Made by a program: the position numbers and the translations under genes | Source: Oscillospiraceae bacterium UBA6370 | Lineage (GTDB): Bacteria > Bacillota > Clostridia > Oscillospirales > Oscillospiraceae | DNA: 7,180 nucleotides | NCBI GenBank assembly: GCA_002437735.1 | Contig: DJRC01000021.1 | Location: 9,229-16,408, forward strand | Direction of reading: 5' to 3' | Notes under the pieces: model-generated | What the model was told of the DNA's origin: nothing | The model's database searches: none | Seen by the model: only the letters and a program-made list of their open reading frames with translations | Shown here: piece by piece, positions 1-7,180 of the stretch | Layout: every line of letters starts with the position of its first letter | How positions within the stretch are numbered: position 1 is the stretch's first letter

Positions 1-1548
1 GTCAACGCGCTGTCCGAATGGCTGACCGTGCAAGTGCATAAGGACGGCAAGATCCACGAGATGAAATTCTCCCGCGGCCACATCACGCAGGAGATGACCG
101 TCGTCGGTACCACCGACCGCACCGGCACCACCGTCACCTTTAAGCCCGACCCCGAAATGTTCGAGGATACGGTCTACTCCTACGATACCCTCCACACCCG
201 TATGCGCGAGGAGGCCTTCCTCAACGCGGGCCTGCGCATCCGCACCATCGACCTGCGCGAGGGGCAGGAGCAGAGCGACGAAATGTGCTACGAGGGAGGT
301 ATCCGCGAGTTTGTCACCTTCCTCAATAGGTCCAAGGACGCGCTGCACTCCGGCGTCATTTATATGAGCGGCACCAAGGGCGACTCCTACGCCGAGGTCG
401 CCCTCCAATACAACGACGGCTATCAGGAAAACATCCTCTCCTTTGCCAACAACGTCCACACCCCCGAGGGCGGTATGCACGAGACCGGCTTCAAGGCCGC
501 GCTCACGCGCGTGCTCAACGCTTACGGTCTCAAGGTCGGCTTGATCAAGGAGGGCGACAAGGTCTCCGGCGAGGACTGCCGCGAGGGTCTCACCGCCGTC
601 ATTTCCGTCAAGCTCACCGACGCGCAGTTCGAGGGCCAGACCAAGGCCAAGCTCGGCAACGCCTCCATGCGCACGCTGGTCGATGCCATCGTCTCGGATA
701 AGCTCATGCAGTTCCTCGATGAGAACCCCGTCGTCGCCCGTACCATTTTAGATAAGGCGATGATGGCAAACCGCGCGCGCGAGGCCGCGCGCAAGGCGCG
801 CGAATCCATCCGCCGCAAGAGCGCCCTCGGCGGCGCGGCGATGCCGGATAAGCTGCGCGACTGCAACGAAAATAACCCCGAGCTGACCGAGATCTACATC
901 GTCGAGGGCGACAGCGCGGGCGGCTCCGCCACGCAGGGCCGTGACTCCCGCTTCCAGGCGATCCTGCCCCTCTGGGGCAAGATGCTCAACGTCGAAAAGG
1001 TCCGCGCCGATAAAATTTACGGCAACGACAAGCTCCAGCCCGTCATCGTCGCGCTCGGCGCGGGACTGGGCGAGGATTTCGACGTCAACAAGCTCCGCTA
1101 CCACAAGGTCATCATCATGGCGGATGCCGATGTGGACGGCTCCCACATCCGCACGCTTCTGCTGACCTTCTTCTTCCGCTATATGCGCCCGCTCATCGAA
1201 AACGGCTACGTCTACGCCGCCGTGCCGCCGCTGTTCAAGCTCGTGCGCGGCAAAACGACGCGCCTCGCCTTTTCAGAGGAGGAGCGCGACAAATACTCCG
1301 CCGAGCTGCGCGGCGACAATCCGAACGCCAAGGTCGATATCTCCCGATTCAAGGGCCTCGGCGAGATGGATGCCCACGAGCTGTGGGAGACCACCATGGA
1401 CCCCGAAAAGCGTACCTTGCGCCGCATCACGCTCGAGGACGCCATCCTCGCCGACGAGACCTTCACCGTCCTCATGGGCGAAAAGGTCGAGCCGCGCAAG
1501 GAGTTCATTGAGAAGAACGCGCAGTACGCCGTCAATCTTGACTTCTGA
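1..1548 (+). CDS. gyrB: DNA gyrase subunit B, 3' part (5' end outside window)
   Basis: This is the ATPase/TOPRIM subunit of DNA gyrase, which pairs with GyrA in an A2B2 enzyme that introduces negative supercoils using ATP. The reading frame is open from base 1 (it begins VNALSEWL), so the first ~115-125 residues, including most of the ATP-binding GHKL fold, lie outside the window. About 515 residues are present, which implies a short-form GyrB of roughly 635 aa without the extra domain of the E. coli protein. Visible landmarks are the transducer-domain QTK loop (QTKAKLGN, codons 637-645) that contacts ATP, the TOPRIM motif EGDSAGGSA (Glu codon 904-906), the metal-binding DADVDG (Asp codons 1123, 1129, 1135), and the C-terminal RFKGLGEM segment followed by EKRTLRRI. 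It ends NAQYAVNLDF, as GyrB proteins do. A GyrB rather than ParE identity is supported by the adjacent gyrA and this tail. A tryptophan (973-975) sits where E. coli GyrB has Lys447. The identification is secure. Confidence 0.97.
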   Translation, partial: VNALSEWLTVQVHKDGKIHEMKFSRGHITQEMTVVGTTDRTGTTVTFKPDPEMFEDTVYSYDTLHTRMREEAFLNAGLRIRTIDLREGQEQSDEMCYEGGIREFVTFLNRSKDALHSGVIYMSGTKGDSYAEVALQYNDGYQENILSFANNVHTPEGGMHETGFKAALTRVLNAYGLKVGLIKEGDKVSGEDCREGLTAVISVKLTDAQFEGQTKAKLGNASMRTLVDAIVSDKLMQFLDENPVVARTILDKAMMANRAREAARKARESIRRKSALGGAAMPDKLRDCNENNPELTEIYIVEGDSAGGSATQGRDSRFQAILPLWGKMLNVEKVRADKIYGNDKLQPVIVALGAGLGEDFDVNKLRYHKVIIMADADVDGSHIRTLLLTFFFRYMRPLIENGYVYAAVPPLFKLVRGKTTRLAFSEEERDKYSAELRGDNPNAKVDISRFKGLGEMDAHELWETTMDPEKRTLRRITLEDAILADETFTVLMGEKVEPRKEFIEKNAQYAVNLDF

Positions 1549-1550
1549 GA

Positions 1551-1557
1551 AAGGAGG
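1551..1557 (+). promoter_or_regulatory. ribosome binding site of gyrA
   Basis: AAGGAGG lies just after the gyrB stop and 11 nt before the gyrA ATG at 1569. It is a near-perfect Shine-Dalgarno at slightly long spacing. It fixes the gyrA start, and with the 20-nt gap it supports co-transcription with gyrB. Confidence 0.85.
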
Positions 1558-1568
1558 ACACCTTCAAA

Positions 1569-4091
<2,523 letters not shown>

Positions 4092-4106
4092 GCCCCATGT
4101 AAAAGA

Positions 4107-4138
4107 AAAGTTGCGTCGGAATGCTCCGGCGCAACTTT
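4107..4138 (+). terminator. hairpin terminator of the gyrBA operon
   Basis: A 13-bp stem (arms 4107-4119 and 4126-4138, one G-T pair) closes a 6-nt loop (aatgct). It begins 15 nt after the gyrA stop. The stem starts in an A-rich run (aaaagaaaag) and ends CTTTAATATA, so the U-tract is short and broken; the T-rich stretch further on (acttttcctcac) is too distant to count. Position and stem strength make an intrinsic terminator likely. The A/T flanks would let it work weakly on the other strand too. Confidence 0.75.
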
Positions 4139-4145
4139 AATATAC

Positions 4146-4174
4146 TGGACTTTTCCTCACTTTTCTGCGATACT
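4146..4174 (+). promoter_or_regulatory. possible sigma-70-type promoter of the SHOCT operon
   Basis: TGGACT (4146-4151) and GATACT (4169-4174) are separated by 17 nt, and each matches 4 of 6 consensus bases. The site lies between the gyrA terminator and the two-gene operon and would start transcription near 4181, leaving a ~75-nt leader. It is the best candidate by eye, but the consensus match is only moderate. Confidence 0.4.
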
Positions 4175-4255
4175 GTGGATAGAACGCAGAGAGGGAGAAT
4201 GCGGCGAAAAGGGAAGCTGCCATAAAACCTCGAAACACAGAAAGGGAGATATGAT

Positions 4256-4624
4256 ATGAGAAGACGGCGCATCACCCGTAAGCCCACAAAGGGCGAGAGT
4301 ATTTTCGGCGGCATCGTCTGCTTTGCTATGGGCTGCTTCGGCCTGTTTGCCCTTCCGTCGGGCTTCGACCCGGTCTTTACAGGCTTCAAGGCCCTTTGGT
4401 GCCTGCTGGCCTTCGGCATGGGCGTTTATAATTTTCTGATTGCCGCAGGCAAGGCCAAAATGGGCGGCTACGAGATCACGGACGACGAGCCGGACGACCG
4501 CCGCGCCGCCCCGCGCTCCGACGCGGAAGCGCGCCTGACCGAGCTGCGCAGCCTCTACGACCGCGGCCTCATCACCGGGGAGGAGTACGAGACCAAGCGC
4601 CGCGACATTCTAAGCGACCTGTAA
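4256..4624 (+). CDS. small membrane protein with C-terminal SHOCT domain
   Basis: This is a 122-aa protein of unknown role. It has a basic N-terminus (MRRRRITRKP), two predicted membrane helices (about residues 15-33 and 44-64) joined by a short loop (PSGFDPVFTG), a charged linker (75-88, rich in D and R), and a C-terminal segment (about 90-122). That segment reads RLTELRSLYDRGLITGEEYE and continues TKRRDIL, a clear match to the SHOCT family pattern (LxxLxxLxxxGxITxEEFxxKKxxLL). SHOCT is a helical hairpin found at the ends of many bacterial membrane proteins and is thought to mediate protein association; no enzymatic activity is known. The basic N-terminus suggests both termini are cytoplasmic. 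The start is supported by AAGGGAG (4242-4248) 7 nt upstream. The next gene also ends in a SHOCT-like segment and its ribosome site overlaps this stop, so the two are almost certainly co-expressed. The specific function is unknown. Confidence 0.85.
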   Translation: MRRRRITRKPTKGESIFGGIVCFAMGCFGLFALPSGFDPVFTGFKALWCLLAFGMGVYNFLIAAGKAKMGGYEITDDEPDDRRAAPRSDAEARLTELRSLYDRGLITGEEYETKRRDILSDL

Positions 4625-4630
4625 GGAGGA
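4623..4630 (+). promoter_or_regulatory. ribosome binding site overlapping the upstream stop codon
   Basis: AAGGAGGA begins inside the TAA stop (4622-4624) of the upstream SHOCT gene and lies 6 nt before the ATG at 4637. The overlap points to translational coupling of the pair and fixes the second start. Confidence 0.85.
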
Positions 4631-4636
4631 AAATTC

Positions 4637-5092
4637 ATGGATCTTTTGTTTCTCATCATTGCCGCTGTCATATTCTTTGGCAAGCTCGCCGCAAAGAATG
4701 AGGGAGAGGGCAGAAAGAAGCGCACCCAGAATGTCGGCCCCACCGCGGAGGAATGGGCGGAAAGGCTCCGTCAGTCTGCCGCCGGCGGCGAGGTGTCCGA
4801 CAAGCTCAACAGCGCCGTCAATGCCCTCAAAAAGAGCCCGCGCCGCCCGAGCGGGCGCGATATCGAAGCGGAGCAGGCGCGCCGCAACGCCGCCGAGCGC
4901 CGTCACAGCGAGAAGCGCTGGGCGGAGGCCCGCCGCCAGCAGGCGGACTCCCTGCGCGTCCACGCCGTCGGCGTCGACAGCTGCGAGGGCCGTCTTGAGA
5001 GCCTGAAGGTCCTCTACGAGGCCGGCATCCTCGACCGCGAGGAGTACGCCCAGCGTGTCGCGCGCGTCAAGGCGCAGCACAGCCATCGGTGA
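4637..5092 (+). CDS. single-pass membrane protein with charged linker and SHOCT-like C-terminus
   Basis: This 151-aa protein is not recognised as a named family over its full length. Residues 2-18 (DLLFLIIAAVIFFGKLA) form an N-terminal membrane anchor followed by a Lys/Arg-rich stretch, so the bulk is probably cytoplasmic. Residues about 74-105 are very rich in Arg, Ala and Glu (EAEQARRNAAERRHSEKRWA), predicted helical and possibly coiled-coil. Residues 116-147 (RLESLKVLYEAGILDREEYA) repeat the SHOCT pattern seen at the end of the preceding gene: the two C-termini share LxxLxxLYxxGxIxxxEY. The gene starts 12 nt after its partner and is followed by a palindrome 11 nt past the TGA. Shared C-terminal domains plus tight coupling suggest that the two proteins associate in the membrane; that is inference. 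The gene is convincing from its ribosome site and its unusual but coherent domain order. Confidence 0.82.
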   Translation: MDLLFLIIAAVIFFGKLAAKNEGEGRKKRTQNVGPTAEEWAERLRQSAAGGEVSDKLNSAVNALKKSPRRPSGRDIEAEQARRNAAERRHSEKRWAEARRQQADSLRVHAVGVDSCEGRLESLKVLYEAGILDREEYAQRVARVKAQHSHR

Positions 5093-5103
5093 AGAGAGCA
5101 TAA

Positions 5104-5142
5104 CAAAGGGGGTATTCTCTACCGTAGAGAATACCCCCTTTG
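5104..5142 (+). terminator. 39-nt palindrome, copy 1; probable bidirectional terminator
   Basis: A near-perfect inverted repeat has outer arms CAAAGGGGGTATTCTCTA and TAGAGAATACCCCCTTTG around a 3-nt centre. It begins 11 nt after the stop of the second SHOCT gene. The stem begins AAAGGGGG and ends CCCCCTTT, so it has the shape of an intrinsic terminator with a short U-run on either strand, and it could also stop the minus-strand regulator transcript coming from 5340. A second, slightly diverged copy lies at 6354-6392. Confidence 0.75.
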
Positions 5143-5339
5143 AAACTCCAAGAGAGCGCAAGGAATGCGTCCTTGACCTGCCATTGGAAGCTTTTCTATA
5201 AAATCACTGCACGCGCTGCGCAAAGGAGTGCGTACCGTTTCTTGTTGCGGCTTTCGATTTGACGATCTTCTTGCGGCCGCTGCCGCTCTGCAGCGGGGCT
5301 ACGGAGATGGGCTATGGTTCCGCAGCGGAGCCACAGGCA
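5143..5339. other. gene-poor spacer with small hairpins
   Basis: No supportable gene was found in about 197 nt between the palindrome and the stop of the minus-strand regulator. It holds three short hairpins: CAAGGA/TCCTTG (5159-5175), CCGCTGC/GCAGCGG (5277-5296) and TGGTTCC/GGAGCCA (5315-5333, one G-T pair). None is followed by a T-run, so I do not call them terminators. The segments starting GCAGCGG at 5290 and at 5322 resemble each other over about 15 nt. Plus-strand open frames here run antisense to the regulator and look like shadows. Confidence 0.5.
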
Positions 5340-5573
5340 TTATTCCTTAAACTCAAAGAGCTTGCAGAGCGGAATGTTCAGGGCCTTGGCGATGTCGATG
5401 AGCAGGTCTACGCTGCACCCCGCGGTCGCGTTCTCCACGCGCTGAATGTGGTTGCGGCTGACTCCCTCACCGCACATTTCGGCAAGCTGCTCCTGCGTCA
5501 GCCGCTGTTCCTTGCGGTAGTGCAATATATTCAGGCCGATCTGTACCCAATCGTTATAGTGTCGAATATCCAT
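5340..5573 (-). CDS. XRE/Cro-type helix-turn-helix regulator
   Basis: This is a 77-aa one-domain DNA-binding protein of the XRE (lambda Cro/CI-like) class. The five-helix HTH covers nearly the whole chain: IGLNILHYRKEQRLTQEQLA (residues 12-31) gives helix 1 and the start of helix 2, VSRNHIQRVEN (38-48) is the recognition helix with the family's typical S-x-x-x-I-x-R-x-E-N pattern, and SVDLLIDIAKALNIPLCKLF (54-73) forms the closing helices. There is no extra ligand-binding or dimerisation domain, so it probably acts as a dimer through the HTH core. The start is supported by GAGGTG on the minus strand (5581-5586) 7 nt upstream. A good minus-strand promoter overlaps a plus-strand promoter directly upstream, and a dyad lies next to it, so autoregulation and control of the divergent transcript are plausible inferences. 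The target is unknown. Confidence 0.88.
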   Translation of the reverse strand: MDIRHYNDWVQIGLNILHYRKEQRLTQEQLAEMCGEGVSRNHIQRVENATAGCSVDLLIDIAKALNIPLCKLFEFKE

Positions 5574-5592
5574 CAGGGTTCACCTCACGAAT

Positions 5593-5621
5593 ATTCTACC
5601 CATGATTTTTACGCTTGTTGA
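5593..5621 (-). promoter_or_regulatory. promoter of the XRE regulator
   Basis: On the minus strand, TCAACA (5616-5621) and TAGAAT (5593-5598) are spaced by 17 nt. The -10 matches 5 of 6 consensus bases and the -35 matches 4 of 6. Transcription would start close to the ribosome site at 5581-5586, giving a very short leader. The -35 overlaps that of the opposite promoter. Confidence 0.5.
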
Positions 5622-5646
5622 CAACTCACAATATGGTAAATACAAC
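5618..5646 (+). promoter_or_regulatory. plus-strand sigma-70-type promoter toward rnhA
   Basis: A perfect TTGACA (5618-5623) is followed after 17 nt by TACAAC (5641-5646, 4 of 6 consensus bases). Transcription would begin near 5653, giving a ~250-nt leader before the rnhA start at 5905, or a ~50-nt leader to the upstream ATG at 5704. It is the best plus-strand promoter I see upstream of rnhA. Confidence 0.6.
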
Positions 5647-5662
5647 CTTTAAGATTGTATTT
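5638..5662. promoter_or_regulatory. inverted repeat over the -10 region, candidate operator
   Basis: AAATACAA (5638-5645) and TTGTATTT (5655-5662) are perfect 8-bp inverted arms around a 9-nt spacer. The left arm covers most of the plus-strand -10. An adjacent XRE regulator makes an operator reading natural, because a dimer bound here would block the plus promoter. An RNA hairpin is less likely, because the left arm would lie upstream of the expected transcription start. Binding is inferred. Confidence 0.4.
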
Positions 5663-5703
5663 TAGCTTTTATCATGTCATAATACCACTTGAGAGATGGT
5701 ATT

Positions 5704-5904
5704 ATGAAAATTTTACTTGCGATTCTGACCGCTCCGATTTATCTTGATATTATGTGTCACATGATGCAGTTCAGCTTTCGATTATTCTGTTACGGGCCGG
5801 CATCGGCGCGAAATTACCCGAATTATCGGCCGCTGATTGAAATTTTAACCCTGCTTTGGCACAGATTAAATCGCTGTAGGGAGAGGCACAAACGGAGGAA
5901 CAAG
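5704..5904 (+). other. 67-codon open extension in frame with rnhA
   Basis: An ATG at 5704 opens a frame that runs without a stop into rnhA, adding 67 residues if used. The start of the extension is hydrophobic (MKILLAILTAPIYL), it has another hydrophobic patch (LIEILTLLW), and its end is strongly basic (RCRERHKRRNK). Base use is clearly more AT-rich than the flanking genes. GAGAG (5691-5695) is only a weak ribosome site. I do not recognise the peptide. It could be an unannotated leader peptide, the remnant of a small membrane-protein gene, or chance. I favour remnant or untranslated leader, because rnhA has its own strong ribosome site. Confidence 0.3.
5894..5898 (+). promoter_or_regulatory. 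ribosome binding site that decides the rnhA start
   Basis: GGAGG lies 6 nt before the ATG at 5905, within ACGGAGGAACAAG. It supports 5905 as the main start over the in-frame upstream ATG at 5704 and TTG at 5689. Confidence 0.8.
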
Positions 5905-6342
5905 ATGAAAAATGTCACCATCTATACCGACGGCGCGTGCAGCGGCAACCCCGGTCCCGGGGGCTGGGGTGCGGTGCTCAAATACGGGGCGCACGAGCGC
6001 GAACTCTCCGGCGGCGAGGCGCAGACCACCAACAACCGCATGGAGCTCACCGCCGTCATCGAGGCTCTGCGCCTTTTGAAGGAGCCGTGCGAGGTCGAGC
6101 TGTACTCGGATTCCAAGTACGTCATCGACGCGCTGAGCAAGGGCTGGGTCTACGGCTGGCAGAAAAAGGGCTGGGTCAAGAGCGACAAGAAGCCTGCGCT
6201 GAACGTGGACCTCTGGGAGCAGCTGCTGCCGCTCATTGCCGCGAACGACGTCCGCTACCACTGGGTCAAGGGGCACGCGGAGAACGAATACAACAACCGC
6301 TGCGACGAGCTCGCCGTCGCCGAGAGCCGAAAATTCAAATAA
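5905..6342 (+). CDS. rnhA: ribonuclease HI
   Basis: This endonuclease cuts the RNA strand of RNA:DNA hybrids, clearing R-loops and primer remnants. It is 145 aa, close to the ~155 aa of E. coli RNase HI. The full catalytic set is visible: Asp9 in YTDGACSGNPGPGGWG, Glu47 in NNRMELTAV, Asp69 in YSDSKYVIDAL and Asp134 in RCDELA, plus the mobile His124 in VKGHAENEYNN. The tryptophan-rich, lysine-bearing segment GWVYGWQKKGWVKSDKK (80-96) is the basic protrusion that grips the hybrid, which marks type 1 with the handle rather than the shorter handle-less forms. The start is set by GGAGG at 5894-5898. The frame extends upstream for another 67 codons to ATG 5704, but that part is compositionally different and has no RNase H homology that I can see. 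A palindrome terminator follows 11 nt after the stop. Confidence 0.96.
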   Translation: MKNVTIYTDGACSGNPGPGGWGAVLKYGAHERELSGGEAQTTNNRMELTAVIEALRLLKEPCEVELYSDSKYVIDALSKGWVYGWQKKGWVKSDKKPALNVDLWEQLLPLIAANDVRYHWVKGHAENEYNNRCDELAVAESRKFK

Positions 6343-6353
6343 AACCGCGCGGC

Positions 6354-6392
6354 AAAAGGGGGCATTCTCTACGGCAGAGAATACCCCCTTTG
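6354..6392. terminator. 39-nt palindrome, copy 2; probable bidirectional terminator
   Basis: This is the second copy of the element at 5104-5142, differing at four of 39 positions. The outer stem AAAGGGGG/CCCCCTTT and inner stem ATTCTCT/AGAGAAT are kept. The differences introduce a C/A mismatch inside the stem and change the loop to ACGGC, so here the two arms are not perfectly complementary. It begins 11 nt after the rnhA stop and lies 34 nt from the stop of the convergent glycyl-tRNA synthetase gene, so a two-way terminator fits. Confidence 0.75.
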
Positions 6393-6400
6393 GTTATGTG

Positions 6401-6417
6401 CGCCGCAAAGTGCGGCG
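6401..6417. terminator. GC-rich hairpin between convergent genes
   Basis: CGCCGC (6401-6406) pairs with GCGGCG (6412-6417) around AAAGT. It sits 9 nt past the minus-strand glyS stop and next to the palindrome. There is no direct T-run after it on the minus strand, so it is a possible helper to the neighbouring terminator rather than a complete terminator alone. Confidence 0.35.
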
Positions 6418-6425
6418 GGATGATT

Positions 6426-7180
6426 TCAGAACGCGCATTTCTCGCGCAGATACGCCTTGACCTCGCTGATGGGCATACGCACCTGCTGCATCGTGTCGCG
6501 CTCACGCACGGTCACGCAGTGGTCGGCGGGCGTGTTCTCGTCGCCGACGGTCTCGAAGTCAAAGGTGATGCAGTACGGCGTGCCGATCTCGTCCTCGCGG
6601 CGATAGCGCTTGCCGATGGAGCCGGTCTCGTCGTAGTCGACCATGAACTCCTTGCTCAGCTCGGCGTACAGCTCCTGCGCGGGGCCGGTGAGGACCTCCT
6701 TCTTGCTCAGCGGCAGGATCGCGGCCTTGAACGGCGCGAGCGCGGGATGGAAGTGCAGCACGACGCGCACATCGTCGTTGCCCTTCTTGTCCTGCCCGAC
6801 GACCTCCTCGTCGTAGGCGTCGCACAGCACGGCGAGCACGCTGCGCTCCACGCCGAGGCTCGGCTCGATGACGTAGGGGATATACTCCACCATGTCCTTG
6901 CCCTCGCCCTCGCGGTAGACCAGCTTTTCGCCGCTGGTGTTGGAGTGCTGCGTCAGGTCATAGTCCGTGCGGTCGGCGACGCCCCACAGCTCGCCCCAGC
7001 CGAACGGGAACAGGAACTCGAAGTCCGTCGTCGCCTTGGAGTAGAAGCACAGCTCCTCGGGATCGTGGTCGCGCAGACGCAGATTCTCGTCCTTCAGACC
7101 GATGGACAGCAGCCAGTTGTGGCAGAATGTGCGCCAATACTGGAACCACTCAAGGTCGGTGCCGGGCTTGCAGAAGAACT
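6426..7180 (-). CDS. glyS: glycyl-tRNA synthetase, single-chain dimeric type, C-terminal part (N-terminus outside window)
   Basis: This class II aminoacyl-tRNA synthetase charges tRNA-Gly with glycine. About 250 residues are present; the frame stays open to the window edge (last complete codon 7176-7178), so it is truncated by the window, not broken. Internal ATGs such as the one at 6891-6893 are not the start. The visible sequence begins FFCKPGTDLEWFQYWR and continues through KATTDFEFLFPFGWGELWG and ADRTDYDLTQHSNTSGE, which belong to the glycine-specific catalytic core. Class II motif 3 follows (YVIEPSLGVERSVLAVL, with the conserved Arg). The anticodon-binding domain then reads VVLHFHPALAPFKAAILPLS and GSIGKRYRREDEIGTPYC, with a C-terminal TVRERDTMQQVR. 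This is the alpha2 eukaryote/archaea-like form also found in many Gram-positives, not the bacterial alpha2beta2 GlyQ/GlyS pair. It converges on rnhA. Confidence 0.96.
   Translation of the reverse strand, partial: FFCKPGTDLEWFQYWRTFCHNWLLSIGLKDENLRLRDHDPEELCFYSKATTDFEFLFPFGWGELWGVADRTDYDLTQHSNTSGEKLVYREGEGKDMVEYIPYVIEPSLGVERSVLAVLCDAYDEEVVGQDKKGNDDVRVVLHFHPALAPFKAAILPLSKKEVLTGPAQELYAELSKEFMVDYDETGSIGKRYRREDEIGTPYCITFDFETVGDENTPADHCVTVRERDTMQQVRMPISEVKAYLREKCAF

Noticed and set aside
4610..5161. A 183-codon minus-strand frame over the second SHOCT gene and the palindrome
   Set aside because: Antisense shadow; the plus-strand gene has a perfect ribosome site, a membrane anchor and a SHOCT-like end, and the minus-strand frame starts by reading through the palindrome.
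5143..5339. Possible insertion-sequence or gene remnant in the spacer
   Set aside because: No terminal inverted repeats, target duplication or transposase-like peptide could be seen; short hairpins alone are not enough.
5259..5621. A 120-codon plus-strand frame across the XRE regulator
   Set aside because: It is antisense to a clear HTH gene with its own ribosome site and promoter. It shows no domain and its start has no ribosome site.
5104..6392. CRISPR-like or integration-site reading of the two palindromes
   Set aside because: Only two copies 1.25 kb apart with ordinary genes between them, no regular spacers and no cas or integrase gene; the terminator-like repeat explanation fits better.
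6236..6460. A 74-codon plus-strand frame crossing the rnhA end and palindrome
   Set aside because: It overlaps rnhA out of frame, then reads through the palindrome and into glyS antisense; no independent support.

Overview
The window is GC-rich bacterial chromosome. Strong AGGAGG-type ribosome binding sites, a gyrB-gyrA operon, a single-chain (dimeric) glycyl-tRNA synthetase and SHOCT-domain membrane proteins together suggest a high-GC Firmicute of the Clostridia. My best guess is an Oscillospirales gut-type lineage. That guess rests on protein flavour and composition, not on a marker phylogeny.

Layout. (1) Positions 1-1548 hold the last ~515 codons of gyrB; the 5' end lies outside the window. 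Positions 1569-4091 hold complete gyrA, translated from the same operon after a 20-nt gap and closed by a hairpin terminator at 4107-4138. (2) Positions 4256-5092 hold a tight two-gene operon. Both genes encode small membrane-anchored proteins that end in a SHOCT (short C-terminal) helical hairpin. A 39-nt palindrome follows 11 nt after the second stop. (3) Positions 5143-5339 are gene-poor with small hairpins. A 77-aa XRE-type DNA-binding protein lies on the minus strand (5340-5573). Upstream of it is an AT-richer stretch with two good back-to-back promoters whose -35 boxes overlap, and a dyad over the plus-strand -10. (4) rnhA (RNase HI, 5905-6342, plus strand) lies downstream of the plus promoter. 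A 67-codon in-frame open extension precedes its well-supported start. (5) A second copy of the 39-nt palindrome lies 11 nt after the rnhA stop. Then the 3' part of a convergent glycyl-tRNA synthetase gene (minus strand, 6426 to the window edge) closes the window.

How the genes relate. GyrB and GyrA form DNA gyrase. RNase HI removes RNA:DNA hybrids, so both act on DNA topology and replication by-products, but nothing in the sequence shows co-regulation. Most of the window is ordinary housekeeping DNA. The parts worth a second look are: a divergent GyrA-box; alanine at the main quinolone position of GyrA; the recurrent palindrome at a fixed distance after two unrelated genes; the paired SHOCT proteins; and the regulator-flanked divergent promoter leading into an rnhA with an open upstream extension. 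I see no CRISPR array, tRNA, rRNA, insertion sequence or phage gene.
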